NCBI GenBank assembly: GCA_004835665.1
Contig: RBKR01000019.1
Span: 62,001-126,000 of the forward strand
Length of the DNA stretch: 64,000 nucleotides
Origin: Phoma sp. XZ068
Lineage: Eukaryota > Ascomycota > Dothideomycetes > Pleosporales > Didymellaceae
Reading direction: 5' to 3'
In this document: one piece after another, positions 10,813-21,669 of the stretch
How positions within the stretch are numbered: the first letter of the stretch is position 1
How the letters are laid out: each line of letters begins with the position of its first letter
Made by a program: the position numbers and the translations under genes
The notes under the pieces: generated by a model
Seen by the model: the letters and a program-made list of their open reading frames with translations, nothing else
What the model was told of the DNA's origin: nothing
The model's database searches: none

Positions 10813-12925
10813 CTAGAAGATGGTGTCAAAGTTCTCGTCGACAGCATTGAGAGGCTTCCTCGGGCTGGCAGGCTTGCCATTGTCGTCCGCTGTCTTCTTG
10901 TGACGGAAGGTAACTGTTTTGTGGTCAGTGTTGTAATCTGGCAAACTTGGCGTGCGCTTACATCCAACGAAGAGGCCCTTGTTCATCTTCTCATCACGCT
11001 CCGCCATAGCTTCCAATGCCGCCTGCTTGTCATGTACCTCCTTGTACTTCGCCATATCGGCCTCACTTCCAAAGTCGTCAAAGTATCCTGCATCAGTGTC
11101 ACTGTCAAGCTCTGGCACAAACGGAGCCTTGTTCTCTCTGAGCTTCGTCCAGTCAACTTCGGCAAAGTATTGGTGTGCGTGGATTTCGGAGATGCCACGG
11201 AAACGAGTGGACTTGGAAGCGACGAGGCGGATAATGAGGTCCCAGGTACGCTTCGACAGAAAATATGATGGATCCTCATAAACAGGCTTGCGGAGCACCT
11301 TCTTCCACTGCTTCAGGTTCTGCCATGTCTCATCGACGGTAGCACCAGCGAATGGTGGGTATCCAGCCAAAGCCTCGAACAGCATGCATCCCAAGCTCCA
11401 GTAGTCGACAGTGAAGTCGTATTCCTCGCCCTTGAGTACTTCCGGCGCCATGTAATCGGGGCTTCCTACAATACTCTTCGCGTAGTTGACGTCCCGCTCG
11501 CGTAGAGATCGGTAGTTATCTCGGCGCTGGGCCGCGCTTCGCTCTTCCACTGGACGTCCGAACGGTGAGATGACGTCGCTCACTGACTGCAGTTTGATGC
11601 GCATTGACTCGATCTTGATAGGAGCAAGCATGCCGGCTGCCAAACCGAAGTCGGTCAACTTGACGTGACCAGTGCTGTCGATGAGGAAGTTCTCTGGCTT
11701 CAGATCGCGGTGAATGTATCCAAGTTGATGCAAGGAATCGACACAGGAGAACATTTCGGCAATGTAAAACCGCGCGTGTCGGTTGTGCAGAACACCGGTA
11801 TTGTTTAAAAGTGTACGAAAGTCGCCTCCGGGAACATACTCCTGCATTTTGTTAGGTTATACCCTCAAGTGCACGCCAGGTTTAACGTACCATAGCAAGG
11901 TAGATGCTCTTCTCATCTTGGAATGCATACAGCAGTCTAACAAGCCACTCGCTCTTCGCTGTAGTCAGAATGTCACGCTCAGTCAGAACGTGGCGGACTT
12001 CATCCAGCTTGAACAAGAGCGTTTTGCTCATGACCTTCAGAGCACACACTTCCTTGGTATCCTTCTTCTGAGCCAGAAACACCTGTCCATAGCCTCCCTG
12101 GCCCACTTGCGTGAGTATCTGGAAGTCGCCTTGCCTCAATCGAGTTCGTCGCTTGCGAAGATTGGCGCGCTCGCGGCCTAAGTATTGTGTCAGAGCCTCG
12201 TTGTATTCGGCTTCGGGTGTGTCGGGCGGTGCAGGGTTCTGCGCCTTGAATTGGCTCAGGCGGTTTTGCCGGGTGTGCACGTAGGTGAGAAGATCGTAGT
12301 AGTAGTCGAGGAAGTCTGACGTTATATGAGTTACTGTGGGCAAATTTCACAGTCAGGACTTACACAGCTGGGTCACGTTTGCCAGGCGCTTCACAGCCGG
12401 CTTTCTAGCTTTCTCGAGCTCCTCGGCTGAGAGGCGCTGTGGTGCCGGATAGTATCGTTGTGAACCCTCCGCGTCTCGTGTGCGGTACGGCTCCTGTCGA
12501 GATTGCGCGGCATGCGTGAGAAAGCTAGATTCCTTGTGTGCGGCTGGCCGAATTCCGGGTGGTGTGTTCTCCTGATTCGACTTGCGCGTAGGGCTGCCTG
12601 CTGAGAGCGTTGTGACGTCGCCGGCTGACTGGTCCACATTGGTACCAATCTTCAGCCTGCTGGGCGAGCCTGGTGTGTCTGGCTTTTGCTTGGTGGGTGT
12701 GCCCATCATAGGGAACAGCTTCATGGCATTCTCAAAGACATGGGGAAGATCGAATGCGCCGGGTGGCTGGTGGCTTTTGCTTGGACTGCCTTGAGGTGTC
12801 TGGCGCGGGCTGATGAATGCCTCTTGAGAGGGGGTACCTGGCCGGTCCATCTCACTGGAGCGAGTGTGAAGTGGTGGTGGTGGTATGGGGAGCTGAATGT
12901 TCTGGCCGTTGGTGTCCGAAGCCAT
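10813..12925 (-). CDS. dbf2: NDR-family kinase Dbf2/Sid2/SidB (mitotic exit, septation)
   Basis: Exons are 12925-12364, 12315-11891, 11841-10962 and 10913-10813 (introns 48-49 nt), giving 655 aa. A disordered Pro/Ser-rich N-terminus carries many SP/TP sites. It is followed by the Mob1-binding region (FLDYYYDLLTYVHTRQNRL), then the kinase domain: glycine loop GQGGYGQVF, catalytic Lys in CALKVM, HRDLKPENFL, DFG, and the NDR insert before the activation segment AKSIVGSPDYMAPEVL. The C-terminal hydrophobic motif LFVGFTFRH has the Thr phosphorylated in NDR kinases. It acts with Mob1 at the spindle pole body and septum in the MEN/SIN pathway. The ATG at 12925 is preferred over the one at 13012, because TATTTGTTTACAG just inside the longer frame looks like the acceptor of a 5' UTR intron. 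Confidence 0.94.
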
Positions 12926-13612
12926 ATTGCTCGTCAGCTGCGTCGACGAGCAAACACTCAATGACCGCGGGGAAGGAACGTTGGCAGTTCCGATCGTAGC
13001 AGCTGTAAACAAATATACTGAGGCAGGCGACGAAGCAAATGCAAGGAACCAAACGTCTACGACAGCGACAATGCAACGCAGAGACGGGAGACTGTCGTGG
13101 TCAAGGGGGGAGTATTTGGTGATGTTGCTGCCAGCTTTGTTGGTGGTTGCGGGTTGCGGGGTGTGGTTTGTTTTGTGCTAACGCTGCTCATGGCAACCAA
13201 TGGGCATTCCAGGATCAAGCTGGACCATCGTCTCATCACGGCTCAACCACGACCTCGTGCTCTGACGTCTCGATATTATTGCTCTTGTCGCTACAGAGTA
13301 CCAACGTATCATTCCAACCTCGATCAGACGTCCTTTGTGGATTCAAGGAGTGCGCATGCCCGCAACCAAACTCCAATACCAATCCAGCAAACGCCGAAAG
13401 GGACCGCTGATAAGCTCTGATAGATACCAGGATGCACAACAATGATATCATAGCGCAAAACAGCCGCACCATTAAAACATCAACGCCAAACCCAGCCGCC
13501 CAGCTCAATATGCTGGCAGGCGGCATGCTCCCAGAGATTATCTGATCATGCCATCTTATGCATCTTCAATCTGAGCATCTGTCGTCAATCCTTCGTTTAA
13601 ATTACTCACATA
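12926..13612. other. Intergenic, Dbf2 promoter and 5' UTR
   Basis: Probably contains the Dbf2 promoter and a 5' UTR intron ending near 13003 (acceptor TTTACAG on the minus strand). The open frames antisense here have no family resemblance. Confidence 0.45.
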
Positions 13613-14934
13613 TTATGCGTGCGCATACTGCGCCTGGAGCTCGTTTGCCAGCAATTCCTGGAATGCTCGTGAGTTGCGGGCGGCGTACAGATACGGGTTC
13701 GTGTTTAGGTAACCTGCCGTATATGGTGACGATGGAGGCTCGATCAGCTGCTTGCGGCACATTGGACAAGTGACCTTGTTTTTGTGTGTTTTGCAGGTAT
13801 TGAACTAAGTGCCGTTCAGCTTGAAACTATCATTCAGAAGAGCCGACGTACCCATTCACCAATGCAAAACTCTCCAAAGCTGTGACCACAAGGGAGTTTC
13901 ACGGCAACCTCTTCCTCTTCTGAAGGCTGCACATGTGTCGCAGAATAGTCTTTTGCGCAGATGTCACAGGTTGGAGATGTGCCTTCTGGCAAGCCACTGA
14001 GGAGAAGTTTAGGGAGACTTATCTTGAGCTCTTGGATCTGGCGAGCGGTGATCGCATTGGGATCATAATTTTGGCTGAAGAAGCGTGGCCGCCCTTCCCT
14101 TGGTCGATGCCTTATGCGACTGGAAGGTGGCGATCGAGCGGCAGCCTCTTCTACATCAGAGGAGGTGCTAGATTGTGGTAGATCTCCTGAGTATCTATCA
14201 AAACTTCGACGTGCTGAAGTGCGTGGAGATGAGCTACGATCTGAACGGCGGCCTTGCGTAGGAAGATTGCTGGGTGGCCGTCGCTCTGCATACTCCACAT
14301 GGCGGGGTTCTGGGTTGTAATCATTCTGTCGCGGGTGATTCTGGTTTGATTGCGGGGTCGAGTTTGGTTCCGAGGGTCTCGAATGCAACGGAAGTGTATG
14401 ACGAGATTGTCCAAACCCTCCATTAGTCAATGTCTGTACAGGCTGACCCCTATCTGATTGCTCATTCGGTGCATTTTGCAACATTTCGGCTGACTGAGAT
14501 GGCATCAGGTGTGGGGAGTGTCCGGTTGCTGAAGGCGATAGGTAGCCTGTGTGATAATACCCAAAGATTGCTGGTGCTCCACGGTTTACCTCAGGACCAG
14601 ATCTACTGGAGTCCATAAGAGCTTCCACATGACCGCTTCGTATAGCTGGAGGAGGCCTCGGTTGATATGATCCAGTAGAGAAGGTCGACTGTGAATAGTA
14701 CATTGGCATGGGAGGGCCGCCATAGACAGGATACGGAGAGTGTGTATAGTTTGGTTGAACGTATGGCTGACTGCTTCTGTACTGTGACGGCGATGGCAAG
14801 AATGGATGATAATTCTGGGGGTGGAAGGTCTGATACAGTTCCTGCGGCCACCCTTGTTGCTGTTGGAACCGCGGAGCAACGGGAGCGAACGGGCCAGAGA
14901 CGTCTGCGCCTCGAGCACCCGGATCAGTTGACAT
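13613..14934 (-). CDS. RING-finger protein with disordered N-terminus (putative E3 ligase)
   Basis: Exons are 14934-13852 and 13804-13613 (intron 47 nt), giving 424 aa. The first ~300 residues are low-complexity, rich in Pro, Gln, Ser and Tyr (for example PYPVYGGPPMPMYYSQS), with SR/RR patches. The C-terminal RING starts at CDICAKDY, has a ~15-residue acidic loop, then LPCGHSFGEFCI and, across the intron, FNTCKTHKNKVTCPMC. The spacing fits a C3HC4/C3H2C3-type RING. The splice joins GEW to FNTC in frame and puts the second half of the zinc site in exon 2. Such proteins usually act as ubiquitin ligases; substrate and location are unknown. The first ATG is at 14934; the frame is open further upstream but without an ATG. 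Confidence 0.85.
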
Positions 14935-16496
14935 TGCAATATATTGGGGAGCTGCACGTAGATTAGGTACAGCCACGGTGTACTGGACACGATATTATAC
15001 GTTAGCTGCCTGGGATTGGATGTGGTCCGGTGTGAGTGGGCCTCGTCGTCGACCGCCGGTAACTCGTACTTGCGGAGTATCGACGGAGGTTGATGGTCAG
15101 GCTGGAATGGTCGAAATATACAACTGAGATTCCCAGAAGCTAGAACTTTGGTACCGCGGACAGGTGAGAGTAGAGGGGAAGTGGAGAAGTTGCGTGAGGC
15201 GGTGGGAGGGTTCAAGTCGTCATGCGGGCGGACGCAGGAGGTGCAGACAGTGGTGGGTGTTTGATGCGGCGATTCACAGACGGAGCACGGGTAGCAGAGT
15301 GTGCAGCAAGGGCAAAGGGGAGGAAGGCAAGGCCGTTTGTCGTCAGCGAGGTTGCTAGGTTTGAATGAAGACGCAAGCGGGGTTGAGTGACGCTGGGCAC
15401 CATGTATGGCTTATCCGGTGCAAAGAACGGTGACGAACAACGGGCGGTCAAGTCAGGTGGTGGATTCGACTACTTGCTGAGTCGAGTCCAGCTTGCGTCA
15501 ATCTAATCAAGGCCTCGCGCCACTTTGTTCGGGAGCGAGCTCAGCACAAACTTGGGCAAGGAGCTGGCAGCGGCGGCAAGCTGGACCCGAGCACTGAGCA
15601 GGGTACTGCCTTTGGTGGGCGTCACGAAGCGTGCAGCGCCCCATTCCGCCTGCACTTTGTCCCCCAGACGCAGCTTGCCTCGAAGTTAGCAGTGCTGGAA
15701 CAGCGAATAGCACGAGTGCAGATTACGAGGCTGCCAGTGGATTAGTGGAAGTGCGTGCCCATGGATTAGTGAGAGTGCCTCAGCCATCACGACGGCTGGG
15801 ACTGTCAGGCACAGCCAAAACAAAGACCAGCGGAGCGGGCAAGTTGAGGAAAGCGATTCACTCTATGCTTGCGGATAAGGAAACCAGGCCGATTGGGGAC
15901 CAGCTTATGCCGCCGAATATTGATTCAGGTGCTGGGACGGCCGTTGGAGAGGGCCGGGCTAGAGTGGTGCAACTCTGCGGACCGATGCATTGCTGATGCA
16001 AACGAGCGAGGAAAGTCGAGAATTGGCGGACACGGCGCATGAGAACAACGCCTGGCCGGAGTGCCCTGTGGCTGCGGGCAGGCAACGCAGGGCGAAAGAG
16101 TTAGGAAGGCGACCGGCCAAGCAAGCGTCTGTCTGGTTGGTAGCGAATGTGACAGACGTCTGAAGGGGTTATTGTTTTCAGTTTTCACGCAGCCACTGCC
16201 CGAATTATTCACAGGCTCCATTTGTTCGTGTTCCCCAGACTCGCGGGTGGCAGTGGGTGGGGCACGTGATTACGTGAAGCCGGCTCGGCACGCAGTGGCA
16301 TCCAAGCTCCGAGTTTTTCCGCAGCGAGGCGCTGAGCTCTCGAGAGGTTGAGGTTCTGTTTTCCATCGCCGCCCCTTCGTGCAGAGCATAGCAGACATCG
16401 CACTCTGTCAATTGGCACGCCCGCATCGCCAATTGCCCCCTGCCGCCCCGCTGCACACACCTCTCCACCTCTCCACACCCCCCGCGCACGCCTGCC
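14935..16496. other. Divergent intergenic region, RING gene and fumarase
   Basis: 1.5 kb between two divergent genes. It probably holds both promoters and long 5' UTRs. CT-rich tracts just before 16497 are typical of strong fungal promoters. No gene is supported. Confidence 0.5.
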
Positions 16497-18145
16497 ATGT
16501 TCAGAAGCGCGCGTACACAGCTCCGGGCTGCCGAGGCCGGCTGCATGCGCTCACTGGCACATGCGAGGACCAACCCCTCCATGCTCCGCACCGCACGCCC
16601 TCTCTCCTCCGTCACACGCCAGACGGCCAAGTACACGCCCTTGACCGCGCAGCGCCGCCTGTTCAGCGCATCGTCGACCATGGCCAGCACGCGCATCGAG
16701 AGCGACGCCTTTGGCGAGGTCCAGGTCGCCAACGACAAGTACTGGGGCGCCCAGACAGAGCGCTCGCTGGAGAACTTCAAGATCAACCAGCCCCAGGACC
16801 GCATGCCGCCGCCCATTGTGCGCGCCTTTGGCATCCTCAAGGGCGCCGCCGCCACGGTCAACATGAAGTTCGGCCTCGACCCCACGCTGGGCAAGGCCAT
16901 CCAGCAGGCCGCCGCCGAGGTCGCCTCGCTCAAGCTCGTCGACCACTTCCCCCTCGTCGTCTGGCAGACGGGCTCCGGCACCCAGTCCAACATGAATGCC
17001 AACGAGGTCATCTCCAACCGCGCCATCGAGATCCTCGGCGGCACCATGGGCTCCAAGAAGCCCGTCCACCCCAACGACCACGTCAACATGTCCGCCTCGT
17101 CCAACGACACCTTCCCCACCGTCATGCACATCGCCGCCGTCCTCGACTTCGAGGAGTCGCTGCTGCCCGCCCTCACCAGCCTACGCGACGCCCTCAAGAA
17201 GAAGAGCGACCAGTGGGAGAAGCTCATCAAGATCGGCCGCACCCACCTGCAGGACGCCACCCCACTCACCCTCGGCCAGGAGTTCTCCGGCTACGTCACA
17301 CAGCTCGACTACGGCATTGAGCGCGTCAAGTCGTCGCTGCCCCGCCTCAGGATGCTCGCCCAGGGAGGAACCGCCGTCGGCACCGGTATCAACACCTTCA
17401 AGGGCTTCGCCGAGGACATCGCCACCGAGGTCTCCAAGATGACCGGCACCGAGTTCGTCACAGCCCCCAACAAGTTCGAGGCCCTCGCCGCCCACGACGC
17501 CATTGTCGAGGCTCACGGCCAGCTCAACACCCTGGCCGCCTCTCTCTTCAAGATTGCCCAGGACATCCGCTTCCTCGGCTCCGGCCCTCGCTGCGGTCTC
17601 GGCGAGCTGAAGCTGCCCGAGAACGAGCCCGGCTCCTCCATCATGCCCGGCAAGGTCAATCCCACACAGTGCGAGTCCCTGACCATGGTTTGCACACAAG
17701 TCTTTGGCAACCAGGCCGCAACCACCTTTGCCGGCTCCCAGGGCAACTTCGAGCTGAATGTCTTCAAGCCCGTCATGATCCGCAACCTGCTTCACAGCTC
17801 GCGCCTGCTCGCCGACGGCATGAGGAGTTTCGAGAAGAACCTTGTCGAGGGCCTCGAAGCGGACGAGAAGCGCATTGGCTCACTCTTGACTGAGTCGTAA
17901 GTTTCCCCTTTTTACCACCCGCACACTCTATGAGCACCTTGCTGACACCTTGTAGGCTCATGCTGGTCACTTGCCTCAACCCCGTTATCGGCTACGACGC
18001 CGCGTCCAAGACCGCCAAGCACGCACACAAGAACGGCCTCACACTCAAGGAGGCTGCTATGGAGCTCAAGGTCATCAGCTCCGAGGACTTTGACAAGCAC
18101 GTCCGCCCTGAGCTCATGATTGCCCCCAAGGAGGCTAAGCTATAG
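16497..18145 (+). CDS. FUM1: Fumarate hydratase class II, mitochondrial
   Basis: Exons are 16497-17896 and 17956-18145 (intron 59 nt), giving 529 aa. It interconverts fumarate and L-malate in the TCA cycle. The N-terminal ~60 residues are Arg/Ser/Ala-rich with almost no acidic residues, a mitochondrial presequence. The fumarase fold starts at TRIESDAFGEVQV. Diagnostic pieces are TGSGTQSNMNANEV, the site around NDTFPT, GRTHLQDATP and the lyase signature GSSIMPGKVNP. The internal Met at about residue 62 (MASTRIESD) could start a cytosolic form, as dual targeting is known for fumarases. Third codon positions are strongly C-biased, unlike most neighbours, which fits high expression. This bias creates a long open frame on the opposite strand that is not a gene. 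Confidence 0.97.
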
Positions 18146-18707
18146 ATGGAGAGAGGACGATGCAAAACTAAAAGATCTGTGTATATCTCTGTACTATGAA
18201 AGCAAAGCGAGCGCCGTTCCCAAGCATCCATTTTGTCGTACATGTACTCCATGCGTTTGGTGATAGTGTCCAGTTTCATCATTGCGGCGACTTTGTGTCT
18301 GACAAGTATAATCACCTTGCGAATTTGGCCCCGCCGTGAACCATGACACGATGGAAACTTGACGCGGATAAAGTGAAAAACTGATGTATTTGCTATGTAT
18401 CGGAAAGGATAGCGCAGTGTGAAGCCCTGGAGATGCTAGCTTCAATGTGGCGCCATATATGTTCCACCTCAAACCGTGCAACGTGATGCACGTCTCACTG
18501 CCGTCGTTCCAAGTCGCAGTAGATACACCTTTGTCATGCCTTCGACGTTTCCAAATACTCAGAAGATGGCAAGGTGCCTCCCCTGACCTGAAGTACCAGA
18601 GTAACCAAAGACATGGGGAATGTAAATCAGATAATCAGTCGACTATGGTCGACAGCTCGACCGAGAGATTCACATGGCCGAAAATTAGACTCAGCTCATC
18701 ATGTTGC
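18146..18707. other. Convergent intergenic region
   Basis: 3' flanks of the fumarase and dynamin genes. No gene is seen. Confidence 0.5.
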
Positions 18708-21171
18708 TTAGAGGCTGGTTCGGATGCGCTTCACCCCGCCCATAGCATTGCGGAAGATATCAAACCCCTTCTCAAGCATCTTCTTCCTCTCCTCCAAGAA
18801 CGCACGCTGCGCAGTCGTCTCCGGCGGCTCGCCAGCAATAAACTCGACCTGCTCGTCGCTCATCGCCGTCACGACCATAGGGCTGAGCAGCTTGGAAGGA
18901 AGCACGTCAATCATGCAGCGCTCAATGACCTGCTTTGTGATGGCGCGGACAAAGTACTTGAGCTCGTCCGTGTAGTAGGCGCTCTGGCTCTCGAGGGCTT
19001 CTTCCGCGGCGAAAGTCATCATGTTCCGCTCCACCGCCTTGGTCATGAATTGTTGGAAGATGTCGGGGTCGAACTGAGTGGCTGCAGGCATGCCTCCTTC
19101 CGCTGCTGTGTGGGTTGTTGTGGCTTCGCGGCGGGCGGTAGCTGAGAGAGCGGCGTACTTCTTGTTGCGCTTCTTCTGAAGGATGTCAGAGTAGCAATGG
19201 TCGTAAGTGCTACAGAGGGTTAGTCAGAAGCGGGCAATCCGAAGAACAATGACATACCTGGGGTGGCGTGCATGGTCTTTCAGTAGCTTCCAGAACTCTT
19301 GCTTTGCGTCTTCGAGGGTCTGCTCAAGCGCTGAAGTGATCAGCAAGTCTTCGAGTGGCTTCTTGAATTCAGTCGGTGCGGCGTGCTCGAGGATCTGGTG
19401 GATGAACTCTCTACACACATCTCGTACTTTCTCAATGTGATTCTGAGCGATCGCAGCCCAAGGTGCAGACTGCTCCCAAAAGAGGTGGCTCGTCACTTCA
19501 GGGTTGACACTGCCGGGGAGTTCGTGACCACGACAGCGAACAATCGTGTCCTTGACCCAGATCATGGCATCCTCATAAGAAATGTTACTCGGCCTTGGAA
19601 GACCATCGTCCGTGTCGTCGCTTTCGGTCGAGCCCCTCTTTGTCTTGCGCTTCTTCTTTGAAGGTTCCTTCTCGCTCGTGCCACTGGACTTCACACTGGG
19701 CTTTCTGGCTGACTTCTCACCTGGCTTCCCACTCGAGTCTTCGTCGGGGCCAGGAGGTGAGCTTGAATCGTCGGGCTTGTTTGTCTCCTCCTCGCTCTCG
19801 AAGTTGTATGTGTGACCACGCAGTCGCATAGTCTCGGCGAACTCATGGTTGAGGTTCTGAATAACGGCACGGAATCTGCGGATGTTGTTCCCAGAATCAA
19901 TGGAACTCTCAAGGTCGACGGATTCGAAGAAGTCGTGCAGGTAGTGACCGTTGACGGCTGACGATATGATATGACTAATCTTCATAGCAATCTTCATCAA
20001 TACCATCCTTTGCTCAGCCGGTGTCTCTCGCTTATCTCCGAGCTTGAGTAGCTGGGTATTGGTGCTGTCGAGCTTCAGCTGCATCTCGTGCTGTAGAGAA
20101 GGTAGCTCTTGTGTGAGATGATGGAGTAAGAGCTTGCTAAGTCGCCTGCAGAGGGCTTCGATACCGACCATGTCCCGTGGCAAATCTCTGAAAGCACCTC
20201 GGTTGAAGAAGGCCGCCTCGTCATCGTTTCGTTGTTTCGCCGTATACTGTTCGCCTGTGTGGTTCTTGATCATGTGCCAGCCTCTCTCAAGAAAGACTTC
20301 CTTGTTCTGTACCAGGTCGAACCATTGTTGTTGGTCCTCGGGAGTGATGCAGTCGGGCTTCGTTATGATACCAAGAGTGCGGGAGCCTTTCTGGTCAATC
20401 TCTTTGAACATACCGAGGATGCATTGGTTGGCAGCATCATTTTTGGCGGTCACTACAGCCAGAATGATCGTGCGAGGATTGGTCATGTACTCTCGAACGA
20501 GTTGATGGATTAAGTCCTTGTCGGCTTGCGTGGCTTGCTTTGTCGGAGCCTGGATCAAGCCTGGCAGATCAACGAGGGTACTGATGAAGATCGTTAGCAA
20601 TACTGGTCATTGGAGTTGGATGGAAAACTTGCAGTTGGGGTCGGTCAGGTCCGCAGATAGTGATACTCAGCACATCTCGAGTGAACGCCTTAGAAGAGCC
20701 AACCTTACCAAGTCCCATCTCTTGAGTGGCAGCATCCACGATATCTGGTAGTTGACTAACATCAGTAAGAGCTTTAGTGAAAGCAGAGAGCTTCTTCTTT
20801 TCAGCATCTGTTCGGTTTCTGCCTGGAACGATCTTTACGTTGACTGTAGTCTTCGACTCGCGGCGGAGGATGATCTCGGTTGCAAATCGTGTACACAGGT
20901 TAGCTTTGCGGGGAAACGGGATCTCAGTGATAGCCTCGAGCAGGGAGCTCTTGCCAGAGGACTGATCACCGCAGACGACAAGCTGGGGCAATTCGATGGT
21001 GCCATGGAGACCTGTACGGCGGAGCTGGTCCACAACGTCTAGCAAACGCCGTTCGTCGTTCGACTGCAGTTTGGCTAGTGCGGCTGTAGAGAGGGAGTTA
21101 GGTCCCTGAGAGTCATCATCGTCATCTTCAGGAAGAGAGCGCTTGTTATCCCTCCTTGTAGTTACCCCCAT
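18708..21171 (-). CDS. Mx-like dynamin-superfamily GTPase
   Basis: Exons are 21171-20633, 20580-19258 and 19209-18708, giving 787 aa. The GTPase domain shows G1 GDQSSGKSS, the G2 Thr in CTRFATEI, G3 TLVDLPGL, and G4 TKPD. A middle/stalk region follows, interrupted by a ~75-residue charged Ser/Asp/Lys-rich insert (about 475-550, with KKKRKTKRGS), and a C-terminal GTPase effector domain ends at the stop. There is no PH or proline-rich domain, so it is not classical endocytic dynamin; the layout is that of the Mx/fungal dynamin-like group. It probably self-assembles on membranes, but its cargo is unknown. The first intron (20581-20632) uses a GC donor (GCAAGT): only this choice restores the frame QLTLVDLPG. 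The basic cluster could act as a nuclear signal (inference). Confidence 0.88.
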
Positions 21172-21669
21172 GTTGGCGATAATGATGTGTGGTGAAGGAA
21201 AGATGGAGTATGAAGTGGATGAAGTTTAGGTTAAAGTTTGGATTTAAATAGACGATACGCTGTAGTTGTAAGGACTGTGTAGTATATCTCTCACCTCTTC
21301 AAACGCCAACGCTAGGCGAATCAAGTCTCAACGAGGTAAAGGTGAGAGACGCGAACCAAGTCACAACGCACGGGCGAGATCAGTCTTGTGGAAGGAGCTT
21401 TCAAGAATCTTCTCAGACCAGTAAAGGGATTGATTTCAATAAATCTCGACCTGTGCGTAGTGCATGGGCATGAAAAGGTCCAACTCGACATGAACGCCTC
21501 AATCCCTACAATAAAGTCAGTCAATTGTCACGATGATATAAAGAGACCGTTGAGACACACCCTACTGTATATAAAATCTTACATTGCCCATGCAAGTTGA
21601 AACCGCCCATACGAGCGAAAACGCTAAGACGACAAGAAGCTCTACCCAAAGAAACAACAGAGAGCAAGC
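21172..21669. other. Intergenic, dynamin promoter side
   Basis: Upstream of the dynamin-like gene and 3' of the acyl-CoA synthetase. No gene is seen. Confidence 0.5.

Noticed and set aside
16205..17269. 354-codon open frame opposite fumarase
   Set aside because: It is antisense to a strongly C-biased coding exon; GC-rich third positions remove stops from the other strand. No family features.
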